The notes under the pieces were generated by a model. It was not told the DNA's origin and made no database searches. It saw only the letters and a list, made by a program, of their open reading frames with translations. Source: Marinobacterium zhoushanense (GTDB taxonomy: Bacteria > Pseudomonadota > Gammaproteobacteria > Pseudomonadales > Balneatricaceae). From it: 64,000 nt of DNA. Below, one piece after another: positions 17,245-25,552 of the stretch. Each line of letters opens with the position of its first letter. The first letter of the stretch is position 1. The stretch spans positions 124,001 through 188,000 of the forward strand of contig NZ_BMIJ01000006.1 in NCBI RefSeq assembly GCF_014641945.1, given 5' to 3'. A program made the translations under genes and the position numbers.

Positions 17245-18171
17245 ATGCCAAAACGACAGTTGACCCTGCGTCAGATCGAGATGATCCGCGCAATCAAGGT
17301 GGCGGGCTCCATCGCCGGGGCGGCGCGCTTACTGAACGTCTCACAGCCCGGCGTAAGCCGAACCATGAAGCACGTGGAATCGATACTGGAGATCAAGCTG
17401 TTTACCCGCATAGGCGGCAAATACACGCCAAGTCCGGAAGCGAGCGGCATCTTCGCCCAGCTGAATGATCTGTATAAAAAGCTCAGCGACCTGAACCGCT
17501 CGATCGAACAGTTGGAGCGTGGACGGGAGGTCGAACTTGTATTCGGCTCGGTACCGAGCCTGGCTCTGACGATGGTACCCCGTGCAATCGGTCGCTTGCG
17601 CGGGCGTTACCCGGATCTGCATCTCAATGTCGAGACACTGAAACTTGAGGAGGCGATCGACTATCTGCTACTTGGGCGTGGTGAGTTCGTCTGTATGAGC
17701 TACAGCTTCGACCACCCGGCGATCGACTTCCTGCCGCTGGCCGAGGGTGAATTGCGTTGTGTGGTGCACCGCGACCATCCATTGGCTTCCCACACTGTCG
17801 TGAGTGCCGAGGAGATCGCGCAGTACCCATTGATCGGCGTCGACCCTGTCGATCCCTATGGCCAGATACTGAACAGCGTGTTCAGTCGGACCAATGTCGA
17901 ATACGACCTGACTTTTCGCGTGCGCTTCGGATCAATGGTGATCTCATTGGTCAGACAGGGGCTGGGTGTGGCCGTACTTGACAGTTTTTCGTTGGCTGGA
18001 CTCGGGGCGGAAAGCAGTGATCTTCGGGTCATTCAGCTTGAGGATCCAGTGCGCTTCAGTACCTACGTTGCACTGCGAAACGATGTTGAGCTCTCGAGTT
18101 TTGCCGAATCATTGATAGACGCTATGAAAGATGAGATGCGCCAGCACATGGCGGCTGAACAAAGGGTATAA
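17245..18171 (+). CDS. LysR-family regulator of the tct operon (probable)
   Basis: A 308-residue LysR-type regulator. ATG 17245 has GGAGGAAG immediately upstream; the longer frame from 17164 lacks a ribosome site. The winged HTH (about residues 5-65) reads LTLRQIEMIRAIKVAGSIAGAARLLNVSQPGVSRTMKHVE, and the C-terminal two-lobe effector domain (about 90-300) follows. It is divergent from tctC with a dyad in between, so it very likely controls uptake and use of the Tct substrate. The effector might be the substrate or a product of the AroE-like enzyme. Confidence 0.93.
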   Translation: MPKRQLTLRQIEMIRAIKVAGSIAGAARLLNVSQPGVSRTMKHVESILEIKLFTRIGGKYTPSPEASGIFAQLNDLYKKLSDLNRSIEQLERGREVELVFGSVPSLALTMVPRAIGRLRGRYPDLHLNVETLKLEEAIDYLLLGRGEFVCMSYSFDHPAIDFLPLAEGELRCVVHRDHPLASHTVVSAEEIAQYPLIGVDPVDPYGQILNSVFSRTNVEYDLTFRVRFGSMVISLVRQGLGVAVLDSFSLAGLGAESSDLRVIQLEDPVRFSTYVALRNDVELSSFAESLIDAMKDEMRQHMAAEQRV

Positions 18172-18236
18172 GCCCCCTTGCTACGCCGGTTATGGGCAGA
18201 GCATTCGTTACGTTACGCGGCTGTTGATCTGTAGTT

Positions 18237-18250
18237 TATGTATATACATA
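18237..18250. promoter_or_regulatory. HutC-type operator candidate 1
   Basis: TATGTATATACATA is a perfect 14-bp palindrome containing TGTATATACA, the core expected for HutC (GntR family) operators. It is about 400 bp upstream of hutU, so it may serve a promoter other than the main one or act with the second site. Confidence 0.6.
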
Positions 18251-18466
18251 GATGGTGGCCGAATATCTCTCTGTTACGTTAGCGCCTTACCCCACCGCAC
18301 TGAGGTGCCGGCTATCCACCCCGTCCTTCATTATACTTAATAGAGCTGAAGTCTCCTGTTGAGAGGAGTGCAGTCATCATAGTGCGGCGATGCGCCCGCT
18401 TTAGCCGCCCATATACACGGAATAATGCGCGAACACTTGCGCTCTGGTTATGTTGTGATATACAAA

Positions 18467-18476
18467 TGTATATACA
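18467..18476. promoter_or_regulatory. HutC-type operator candidate 2
   Basis: TGTATATACA, a perfect 10-bp palindrome identical to the core of site 1, is preceded by the overlapping near-copy TTGTGATATACAA. It is closest to hutU and probably overlaps its promoter. Confidence 0.65.
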
Positions 18477-18648
18477 AATTATTTTGAAAGCTTGAGTGTG
18501 GTTGACGTCGCCGAATGGATCTGGATAAACGCCAACCGGTGAGTCGGGCCTGTCGTCGATATGTCACCAAGACAGGTGAACTCCACACCGTTCGGGATAG
18601 CGCAGCCGTGCTGCCTGGTCTAATTAGTTGTCAAGTGAGGTCATAACA

Positions 18649-20325
18649 ATGAAAGACAACCGTCACGATTCCAGCCGCGTCATCAAGGCACCGACCGGTG
18701 GCGAGAAAACCTGTAAGAGCTGGCTGACCGAAGCGGCGATGCGCATGCTGATGAACAACCTGCACCCGGATGTGGCTGAGCGACCGGAGGATCTGGTGGT
18801 CTACGGCGGCATAGGTCGCGCGGCGCGCAACTGGGCCTGCTACGACAAGATCATCGAGGTGTTACAACGGCTGGAGGATGACGAATCACTATTGATCCAG
18901 TCCGGCAAGCCGGTGGGCGTATTCAAGACCCATCCGGACGCACCGCGCGTGCTGATCGCCAACTCCAACCTGGTGCCGCACTGGGCGACTTGGGAACACT
19001 TCAACGAGCTGGATAAGCAGGGCCTGATGATGTACGGCCAGATGACGGCCGGCTCCTGGGTCTATATCGGCTCGCAGGGCATCGTGCAGGGCACCTACGA
19101 GACCTTTGCCGCGATGGCCAAGAAGCACTTCAACGGCGAAGCGAACGGACGCTGGATCCTGACCGGCGGCCTTGGCGGCATGGGAGGTGCCCAGCCGCTG
19201 GCGGCGACCATGGCCGGTTACTCCTGTATCGCCGTGGAGTGTGACGAAACCCGCATCGACTTCCGTCTGCGCACCCGTTACGTCGATCACAAGGCCCATA
19301 CGCTGGATGAGGCGCTGGAGATCATCGAGGCGGCTAAGGCGCGGGGCAAAGCGGTGTCCGTCGGCCTGCTCGGCAATTGCGCCGATATCCTGCCGGAGAT
19401 CGTCGAGCGTGGCATCGTGCCGGACGTGGTCACCGACCAGACCAGTGCCCATGACCCGCTGAACGGCTATCTGCCCAAGGGCTGGAGCCTGGAGTACGCC
19501 GCCGAGATGCGGCAGAAGGATGAAGCGGCCGTGGTCGATGCCGCCAAGGAGTCGATGGCGATCCACGTGCGCGCCATGCTCGCGCTGCAGCAACGCGGTG
19601 CGGCCACCACCGACTACGGTAACAACATCCGCCAGATGGCGTTCGAGAAGGGCGTGAAAAACGCGTTCGACTTTCCGGGCTTCGTGCCGGCCTATATCCG
19701 CCCGCTGTTCTGCGAGGGGATAGGCCCGTTCCGCTGGGTGGCCCTGTCCGGCGATCCGGAGGATATCTACAAGACCGACCAGAAGGTGAAGGAGCTGATT
19801 CCGGACGATCCGCATCTGCACAACTGGCTGGAGATGGCGCGCGAGCGCATCGCCTTCCAGGGGCTGCCGGCACGTATCTGTTGGGTCGGCCTTAAGGACC
19901 GCGCCCGCCTGGCGCTGGCGTTCAACGAGATGGTGAAGAACGGCGAACTGAAGGCGCCGGTGGTGATCGGTCGCGACCACCTGGATTCCGGCTCCGTGGC
20001 GAGCCCCAACCGTGAGACCGAGGCGATGCAGGACGGTTCGGATGCGGTGTCCGACTGGCCGCTGCTGAACGCACTGCTCAATACCGCCGGCGGTGCGACC
20101 TGGGTCTCGATCCACCATGGCGGTGGTGTCGGCATGGGCTTCAGCCAGCACGCCGGTGTCGTCATCGTTGCCGACGGCAGCGATGCGGCGGCGAAGCGCC
20201 TGGGACGCGTGCTGTGGAACGACCCGGGTACCGGCGTTATGCGTCACGCCGATGCCGGTTACGATATTGCGATCAACTGCGCGAAAGAGCAGGGCCTCGA
20301 CCTGCCGATGCTGGGGGGTAAATAA
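18649..20325 (+). CDS. hutU: Urocanate hydratase
   Basis: HutU catalyses the second step of histidine breakdown, urocanate to imidazolone propionate, with tightly bound NAD+. The 558-residue length is standard. ATG 18649 follows GTGAGGTCATAACA; an upstream TTG at 18628 is not needed. Landmarks include [12 protein letters not shown] near residue 45, the [22 protein letters not shown] segment, the NAD-binding [11 protein letters not shown] near residue 173, [14 protein letters not shown], and C-terminal [17 protein letters not shown]. Its stop codon overlaps the hutH start (TAATG), so the two are co-translated. hutI and hutG/hutF are not in the window. Confidence 0.97.
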   Translation: MKDNRHDSSRVIKAPTGGEKTCKSWLTEAAMRMLMNNLHPDVAERPEDLVVYGGIGRAARNWACYDKIIEVLQRLEDDESLLIQSGKPVGVFKTHPDAPRVLIANSNLVPHWATWEHFNELDKQGLMMYGQMTAGSWVYIGSQGIVQGTYETFAAMAKKHFNGEANGRWILTGGLGGMGGAQPLAATMAGYSCIAVECDETRIDFRLRTRYVDHKAHTLDEALEIIEAAKARGKAVSVGLLGNCADILPEIVERGIVPDVVTDQTSAHDPLNGYLPKGWSLEYAAEMRQKDEAAVVDAAKESMAIHVRAMLALQQRGAATTDYGNNIRQMAFEKGVKNAFDFPGFVPAYIRPLFCEGIGPFRWVALSGDPEDIYKTDQKVKELIPDDPHLHNWLEMARERIAFQGLPARICWVGLKDRARLALAFNEMVKNGELKAPVVIGRDHLDSGSVASPNRETEAMQDGSDAVSDWPLLNALLNTAGGATWVSIHHGGGVGMGFSQHAGVVIVADGSDAAAKRLGRVLWNDPGTGVMRHADAGYDIAINCAKEQGLDLPMLGGK

Positions 20326-21857
20326 TGAATGCACTGATTATCCGTCCCGGTGAGATGACCCTGGCGCAGCTGCGCCAAGTGAACAATGTGCCGGTGACGC
20401 TTGAGCTCGATCCGTCCTGCCACGAGGCGATTTACGCCAGCAGTGCGGCGGTTACGCGCGTCATCGAAGAGAACCGCGTGGTGTACGGTATCAACACCGG
20501 CTTCGGTCTGCTCGCCAACACCCGCATCGCACCGCAGGACCTGGAGCTGCTGCAGCGCAGTATCGTGCTGTCACACGCCGCCGGTATCGGTGCGCTGATG
20601 AGCGAGTCCAGCGTGCGCCTGATGATGGTGCTGAAGATCAACTCGCTGGCGCGCGGTTTCTCAGGTATCCGCTTGTCGGTTATCGAGGCGCTGATTCAGC
20701 TGGTCAACGCCGAGGTCTACCCCTGTGTACCCGAGAAGGGATCGGTGGGCGCCTCCGGCGACTTGGCGCCGCTGGCGCATATGAGCACGGTACTGCTCGG
20801 CGAGGGCGAGGTGATCTATAGGGGCGAGCGTCTGTCCGGTGCCGAGGGGTTGCGCATCGCCGGACTCGAGCCGATCACGCTGGCGCCGAAAGAGGGGCTG
20901 GCACTGCTGAACGGCACTCAGGCCTCCACCGCCTTTGCTCTGCAGGGGCTGTTTGCCGCCGAGGATCTCTATGCTGCAGCTACCGTTGCCGGGGCGATTT
21001 CGGTGGAAGCAGCGCTGGGCAGTCGGCGCCCGTTCGATGCTCGCGTACACGCCGTACGCGGCCAAAAGGGGCAGATCGACGCGGCGGCTGCCTATCGTCA
21101 GCTTCTGGGCGAGCGCTCCGAGATCGGTGATTCCCATGCCACCTGCGAGAAGGTGCAGGACCCGTACTCGCTGCGTTGCCAGCCCCAGGTGATGGGGGCC
21201 TGCCTGCAGCAGATCCGCCAGGCGGCCGAGGTGCTGCTGGTGGAGGCTAATGCGGTCTCCGACAATCCGCTGGTGTTCGCCGACGAGAACGACTTCATCT
21301 CCGGCGGTAACTTCCACGCCGAGCCGGTGGCGATGGTCGCCGACAACCTGGCGCTGGCGATCGCCGAGATCGGTGCGCTGTCTGAGCGTCGTATGGCGCT
21401 GCTGATCGACTCCAGCCTGAGCAAGCTTCCGCCTTTCCTGGTCAACAACGGCGGCGTCAACTCCGGATTCATGATCGCCCAGGTCACGGCGGCGGCACTG
21501 GCGTCGGAAAACAAGACGCTGGCCCATCCCGCGTCGGTGGACAGCATGCCCACCTCCGCTAACCAGGAGGACCACGTGTCGATGGCCACTTTCGCCGCGC
21601 GCCGTCTGCGTGACATGGCGGATAACAGCGCCGGTGTGCTGGCAGTCGAGCTGCTCGCCGGTTGCCAGGGACTGGATTTCCGTGCGCCGCTGAAGGCCGC
21701 CGCGGGTGTCGAAGCCTGCAAGGCCGAACTGCGTGCCGTGGTGCCGTTCTACGACAAGGACCGTTACTTCGCCCCTGATATCGAGAAAGCTAAACAGCTG
21801 ATACAGGCTGCGGTGCTTAACTCATACATACCGGAGGGTATGCTGGCCAGCCTATAG
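20325..21857 (+). CDS. hutH: Histidine ammonia-lyase
   Basis: HutH deaminates L-histidine to urocanate, the first step of the pathway completed by the adjacent HutU. The 510-residue protein has the Ala143-Ser144-Gly145 triplet (in [16 protein letters not shown]) that cyclises into the MIO cofactor, the active-site YGINTGFG segment, and [17 protein letters not shown] near the C-terminus. It starts on the last base of the hutU stop codon. Gene order U-H with a convergent hutC is one of the usual arrangements in gammaproteobacteria. Confidence 0.97.
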   Translation: MNALIIRPGEMTLAQLRQVNNVPVTLELDPSCHEAIYASSAAVTRVIEENRVVYGINTGFGLLANTRIAPQDLELLQRSIVLSHAAGIGALMSESSVRLMMVLKINSLARGFSGIRLSVIEALIQLVNAEVYPCVPEKGSVGASGDLAPLAHMSTVLLGEGEVIYRGERLSGAEGLRIAGLEPITLAPKEGLALLNGTQASTAFALQGLFAAEDLYAAATVAGAISVEAALGSRRPFDARVHAVRGQKGQIDAAAAYRQLLGERSEIGDSHATCEKVQDPYSLRCQPQVMGACLQQIRQAAEVLLVEANAVSDNPLVFADENDFISGGNFHAEPVAMVADNLALAIAEIGALSERRMALLIDSSLSKLPPFLVNNGGVNSGFMIAQVTAAALASENKTLAHPASVDSMPTSANQEDHVSMATFAARRLRDMADNSAGVLAVELLAGCQGLDFRAPLKAAAGVEACKAELRAVVPFYDKDRYFAPDIEKAKQLIQAAVLNSYIPEGMLASL

Positions 21858-21891
21858 CCAGGCGGAATGAAGTCGATGGGATAGAGTAGGG

Positions 21892-21933
21892 AAGCTGCGC
21901 TCAGCGCTCAAGCGTAGTGATTGAGCGCAGCTT
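21892..21933. terminator. Large hairpin between convergent hutH and hutC
   Basis: Perfect 12-bp arms AAGCTGCGCTCA and TGAGCGCAGCTT enclose an 18-nt loop. It lies 35 bp after hutH and covers the last codons of hutC. There is no U tract, so it may slow rather than stop polymerase; the fact that one arm is coding suggests either a constrained overlap or chance. Confidence 0.4.
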
Positions 21934-22611
21934 GTAGCGTGGGCCGGGATGTGTCAGGCAGGCAAAACTGATCAGACGGCCATCAGACCAGGTACGCCGG
22001 CCCACCAGAATGCAGGGGGTGCCGGCATCAATCTCCAGCAGTTCCTGCGCACGAAGATCAGGCATTACCGCTTCCACGATATGCTCGATGCTGGAGATCG
22101 GACAACTTTTCACCAGGTATTCGTTAGGTGTGGCCTGGGTGAAGTCCTGGTCAATATAGCCCGGCACGGCGCTTGCGGCGACGAAACGATCTTCGAGCTG
22201 GATCGGCAGGTCATCCTCCATATGCACGATTACCGAATGGTAGACCCGGGTGCCGATCGGCATCCCCATCTGCATCGCCACGGTCTCGTTGGCTGCCGTG
22301 GCTTCGAGCTTGATCACGCGGCAGCTGTAGGCGTGGCCACGTTGACGCACCTCTTCGGCGATATTGCGAATCTCCGCCAGCGGTGACTCCGCCTTGGCAT
22401 CGGCGATGAAAGTACCCAGGCCCGGGTAGCGCACCAGCCGGTTCTCCTGCACCAGATCGCGAATCGCCTTGTTCACCGTCATCCGGCTGACGCCGAACTG
22501 TTCGGCTAACTGATGCTCGGTAGGGATGCGGCTGCCGGGGGTATATTTCTGCTGTTTGATACCGTCGAGGATGTAGCTTTTTATCTGCTGATAACGGGGT
22601 TTGCTGTTCAC
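21901..22611 (-). CDS. hutC: Histidine utilization repressor, GntR family
   Basis: A 236-residue repressor of the hut genes, released by urocanate. The N-terminal GntR winged helix (about 1-72) includes IKSYILDGIKQQKYTPGSRIPTEHQLAEQFGVSRMTVNKAI, and the C-terminal UTRA effector domain (about 90-232) includes YHSVIVHMEDDLPIQLEDRFVAA and the LEIDAGTPCILVGRRTWSDG segment. It is convergent to hutUH. Its likely operators are the TGTATATACA palindromes upstream of hutU and the related repeats upstream of its own start (22649-22660 and 22758-22796), giving autoregulation. Confidence 0.94.
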   Translation of the reverse strand: MNSKPRYQQIKSYILDGIKQQKYTPGSRIPTEHQLAEQFGVSRMTVNKAIRDLVQENRLVRYPGLGTFIADAKAESPLAEIRNIAEEVRQRGHAYSCRVIKLEATAANETVAMQMGMPIGTRVYHSVIVHMEDDLPIQLEDRFVAASAVPGYIDQDFTQATPNEYLVKSCPISSIEHIVEAVMPDLRAQELLEIDAGTPCILVGRRTWSDGRLISFACLTHPGPRYKLRSITTLER

Positions 22612-22757
22612 TCGAGGCCTCGATCCATGCAGCTTGTCATGCCTCGATTGTATATATCTATATCGGATCGCTCAATGACAGAGAAATAGCGCTAATCGAA
22701 TGAATTAACTGGCACACTCATGTTGGCCAGGATGGAATGTGCGGTGCCGTTTGACTA

Positions 22758-22796
22758 ATTGTATATGCATCTTGTATATGCATGCTGTATATGGAT
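22758..22796. repeat. Three tandem 13-bp repeats upstream of hutC
   Basis: Consecutive units ATTGTATATGCAT, CTTGTATATGCAT and GCTGTATATGGAT differ at only a few positions. Each contains TGTATAT, the half-site of the hut palindrome, so they look like a cluster of degenerate HutC half-operators. They lie about 150 bp upstream of hutC and 60 bp downstream of the small membrane-protein stop. A further half-site, TTGTATATATC, is near 22649. Confidence 0.65.
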
Positions 22797-22857
22797 GGAT
22801 TGGTCGCTGTGGTAAGAGGGGCATCGCCCTGGGCTAGCCCCCGTGTTCTGCTAGTGG

Positions 22858-23013
22858 TCACCTCGCGGATTTTGGTGGGCACAGCCCCCAGAGCACACCA
22901 CCTACCACAGTAATTATGGCTCCTGACAGGGTCCAGCCCATCCCCATGCCAAGCATCCCGGCCAGCTCTATACACATCCCAACGATCGCGATTATCCAGG
23001 CAATATAGATCAT
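22858..23013 (-). CDS. Small two-helix membrane protein (51 residues)
   Basis: A 51-residue ORF with a perfect ribosome site (AAGGAG, 7 bases before ATG) on the minus strand. It encodes two hydrophobic stretches, MIYIAWIIAIVGMCIELAG and a glycine-rich LSGAIITVVGGVLWGL, joined by a GMGMGW turn and ending CPPKSAR, as expected for a small inner-membrane hairpin. A different frame gives a 100-residue ORF starting at 23020, but that ATG abuts the ribosome site and its product is polar and low in family-like features. It lies upstream of hutC in the same direction, separated by the tandem hut-like repeats. No family is recognised; a role in histidine or urocanate transport regulation would be speculation. 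Confidence 0.6.
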   Translation of the reverse strand: MIYIAWIIAIVGMCIELAGMLGMGMGWTLSGAIITVVGGVLWGLCPPKSAR

Positions 23014-23205
23014 CGGTCATCTCCTTATTAGGTCAGTGCATATAGCCTAGCAAATAGAAACGTGATCAGCCGTCGAGGTCATAATCCGGGGGACTGAAGC
23101 TCCTTGTTCTCTGTCGGATGATAACGACGTTCTGTGGACTTTATGCTTGTGTAGCCAATAACTTAGGTTAGATCGAGGCTGTCATAAATGTCCTGATTGC
23201 ATTAA

Positions 23206-23233
23206 TTGCATTAATTCCGAATTATGTTATAAC
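23206..23233 (+). promoter_or_regulatory. Promoter candidate for the HTH-REC gene
   Basis: TTGCAT (-35) and TATAAC (-10) are separated by 16 bp, and the ATG follows at 23264. The -35 box is duplicated (ATTGCATTAATTGCATTAA), which could be a regulator site or chance. Confidence 0.5.
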
Positions 23234-23263
23234 TCTCAGCTACAGCTCTTTGGACTTCGGACG

Positions 23264-23821
23264 ATGAAAACGCTCACCACGGGTGAAATTGCCAAGTTGT
23301 GCGATGTGAACTTGCGAACGGTGATTCGCTGGATCGATCGTGGCGCGCTTAAGGGCTTCAAGCTGCCGGGGCGGGGCAACAACCGGGTGATGGTTGAGGA
23401 TTTCATCGCCTTCCTCAATGAAAACGGTATGCCTATACCGCCGGAGCTGGCCAGCGAAGATAATCGCCGGGTTCTGGTTATCGACGACGAACCTGCCATT
23501 ACCCGTGTTATTCGCCGTATTCTGCGCGCCGAAGGCTACGAGGTCAGCGTTGCCAACGACGGTTTTCAGGGTGGCACCAAGTTGCTTCAGGAGCTGCCGG
23601 CACTGGTCACGTTGGATCTGAGCATGCCCGGAATGGACGGGTTCGAAGTACTCGAATTTATTCGCAAAACGCCGGAAGTGGCGCATACGCGGGTTGCTGT
23701 GATCTCGGCGCTGGGCGACAAAGAGTTGCAGCGGGCAAGAGAGGCCGGCGCTGACCTGGTGTTGAGCAAACCGTTTAACAACGAGCAGTTGATCGGTGTT
23801 GTTAAAGAGCTGATTGGGTAA
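23264..23821 (+). CDS. Response regulator with N-terminal excisionase/MerR-type HTH
   Basis: A 185-residue protein with reversed architecture. Residues 1-55 form an excisionase/MerR-like winged HTH (LTTGEIAKLCDVNLRTVIRWIDRGALKGFKLPGRGNNRVM), and residues about 68-184 a receiver domain with acidic residues in LVIDDEP, phospho-acceptor Asp118 in LVTLDLSMPGMDGF and the conserved Lys in VLSKPFNNEQ. Most response regulators carry the output domain at the C-terminus. No histidine kinase is adjacent, so it is an orphan. It is convergent with the FAN1-like gene (17-bp gap) and stands alone behind its own promoter. The DNA target is unknown. Confidence 0.92.
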   Translation: MKTLTTGEIAKLCDVNLRTVIRWIDRGALKGFKLPGRGNNRVMVEDFIAFLNENGMPIPPELASEDNRRVLVIDDEPAITRVIRRILRAEGYEVSVANDGFQGGTKLLQELPALVTLDLSMPGMDGFEVLEFIRKTPEVAHTRVAVISALGDKELQRAREAGADLVLSKPFNNEQLIGVVKELIG

Positions 23822-23837
23822 AACCCAGAACTCCTTT

Positions 23838-25538
23838 TCAGTGGCTGTCCAGCTGCTGCCAACGCAAGTAACAGACACTCACCTCTATCCCCCGGTCCAT
23901 GCAGTACTCGAGCCAGCGTCGCTGGTGGTCCTGCAGACGGTCTCCCGGGCCCTTGACTTCGATCAGCCGATAACCCGGCGTCGTTTTACCGTCGACGCCC
24001 CGGGGAAAGAACTGAATCAGATCCGGTAAACCGGATCGATGTGCCGGAATGTCCTCCAGCAGGCGTCGGAAAAAAAGCTCCAGATGCCGGGCGGGAATGC
24101 ACTCAAGCGCCAGTGAGACCAGCTCCTCACCGAGTAGCTGCCAGTTGATGAACGGACAGGCGGTACCCACTTTGTTCCGCCTGCGCTCGAGTATGCTCTC
24201 TTTGTATTCACCTGTGGCCAGACTGCTCAATGCTTCCTCGAACAGCGAGTGGCGACGGTTGACAAAGTCGTTGCTGTTCAGATCGGCCGGGGCGGCCTGG
24301 AAGGGGTTGAAGAAGGCACCAGGCAGTGGGGCGTATAACGCAGGCCAGCAGAGCAGGGCAAAAAGGCCGTTGATCAGGCCATTCTCGACAAAAAAGACCG
24401 GGGCATCGGCGCGGTTGAGGTGTCGTGCGACGCTCGCCTCTACCGGTCCAGGGCTCGCCAGGTCGAGATTGAGGCGAGGCAGTGTCGGGCGCCGGAGGTG
24501 GGTCTTGGACTGCAGGCCGAGGGCTCGGCTCATGCGGCGCTCAATTCGCGCCAGTGCTTCACGCTCGCTCGGACGCTCACTCTGTTCCAGGGCATCGAGC
24601 AGGGCCGAGTAGCTATCTAGGCAGGGGTGACTGTGTTCGAGCACGCGAAACGCACGTTGCTGCGCTTCCGGATGTCGGCTTTGGTTATAGAGGCTCAGTG
24701 CCAGGTCGTATTCGCCTGCCCGCTCTGCACTGCGGCCAAGTTCGAACATCAGCCGGGAACAGCGTCTCTCCAGCCAGCTGCTGTTCAGTGCAAGCTGGGG
24801 CAGCTGCTCGACAATTTCCGTTAACGGCTGCTCCATCTCCAGCGCCTCGCGGGCTGCGTGAAGGCTTAAATAAGTGTCGACCTCTTCACGGCTGCAGAAT
24901 GCTCGCGAGTGTTTCGAGAAGGCCACCGGTTCGAAGCGATTGTAGCCGAGTTCAGTCAGAACGAAGGCGCTGAGGTCCTGCGTCAGATTGCCGAAGAACA
25001 TCAGTTGCAGACGGTTGAACAGCGCCGAGCAGTTCAGTTGCAGCAACTGATCGTCCAGTCCCGGCGCCCATTCGGCTAACCGGCGGGAAAGCGTGCCGTG
25101 GCTGGCCTGCAACTGTTCGGCGATAGTCGCCTTGGTCATGGATGTGGAGAGGTGTACCAGGTCGCGGTCCAGCGTCTTGATCATCTCGTCGCGGGTCAGC
25201 AGACGGCACAGGCTCTCGCAGTCCAGCTCCGGATCAGACTCGACCCAGCCCTGCTCGATGAGCGGAGCGAGGGCATCAACGGTGGAGCCTACCTCGTCGT
25301 AGATAAGTCGACTAACGCGAAACTGCTCGCCCCGTCGCATCAGCATGCGTACCAGCAGCGCCTGCGATGGTGTGGGCAGTGCCAGCAGTTGGCCTATCTG
25401 TTCCCGCTCCCATGCGTGCAGCAGGTCAGCGTGGTGATCGCGGACCCACGCCACCAGGGTGTGGAAGTTGCGCAGGTAATAGAGCGGATCGCTCAGGTCG
25501 GCACTGCTCAGCGTTGACGTCAGCTCTAAATCCGGCAT
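23838..25538 (-). CDS. fan1: FAN1-like structure-specific nuclease (VRR-NUC domain)
   Basis: A 566-residue protein with a C-terminal VRR-NUC nuclease domain (about 440-560). The catalytic core is visible as GLPDLIQFFPR followed by YRLIEVKGPGDRLQDHQRRWLEY, matching the PD-(D/E)XK pattern (D, E-x-K and Q). The N-terminal part (about 15-440) is helical with the SAP-like and TPR-like regions found in bacterial FAN1 orthologues, which cut branched DNA and unhook interstrand crosslinks. Length fits bacterial FAN1 (about 550). It follows the MTA phosphorylase gene by 14 bp on the same strand, so the two are probably co-transcribed. Confidence 0.87.
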   Translation of the reverse strand: MPDLELTSTLSSADLSDPLYYLRNFHTLVAWVRDHHADLLHAWEREQIGQLLALPTPSQALLVRMLMRRGEQFRVSRLIYDEVGSTVDALAPLIEQGWVESDPELDCESLCRLLTRDEMIKTLDRDLVHLSTSMTKATIAEQLQASHGTLSRRLAEWAPGLDDQLLQLNCSALFNRLQLMFFGNLTQDLSAFVLTELGYNRFEPVAFSKHSRAFCSREEVDTYLSLHAAREALEMEQPLTEIVEQLPQLALNSSWLERRCSRLMFELGRSAERAGEYDLALSLYNQSRHPEAQQRAFRVLEHSHPCLDSYSALLDALEQSERPSEREALARIERRMSRALGLQSKTHLRRPTLPRLNLDLASPGPVEASVARHLNRADAPVFFVENGLINGLFALLCWPALYAPLPGAFFNPFQAAPADLNSNDFVNRRHSLFEEALSSLATGEYKESILERRRNKVGTACPFINWQLLGEELVSLALECIPARHLELFFRRLLEDIPAHRSGLPDLIQFFPRGVDGKTTPGYRLIEVKGPGDRLQDHQRRWLEYCMDRGIEVSVCYLRWQQLDSH

Positions 25539-25552
25539 GCTCAGGTACGGAC

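Larger units (their letters stand above)
18172..18648 (+). promoter_or_regulatory. 477-bp gene-free hut control region
   Basis: No convincing gene lies between the LysR stop and hutU. The stretch holds two TGTATATACA-type palindromes (18237-18250 and 18467-18476), a degenerate partner TTGTGATATACAA at 18453-18465, and the hutU ribosome site GAGGT before ATG 18649. The distance from the nearer palindrome to hutU is about 170 bp, implying a long leader. Confidence 0.6.

Noticed and set aside
18889-20334. A 481-residue minus-strand ORF opposite hutU
   Set aside because: An antisense frame of hutU with no family features; hutU is certain.
22718-23020. A 100-residue minus-strand ORF starting at 23020
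   Set aside because: Its ATG touches the ribosome site, its product is polar and irregular, and the frame from 23013 gives a better-spaced start and a membrane protein.
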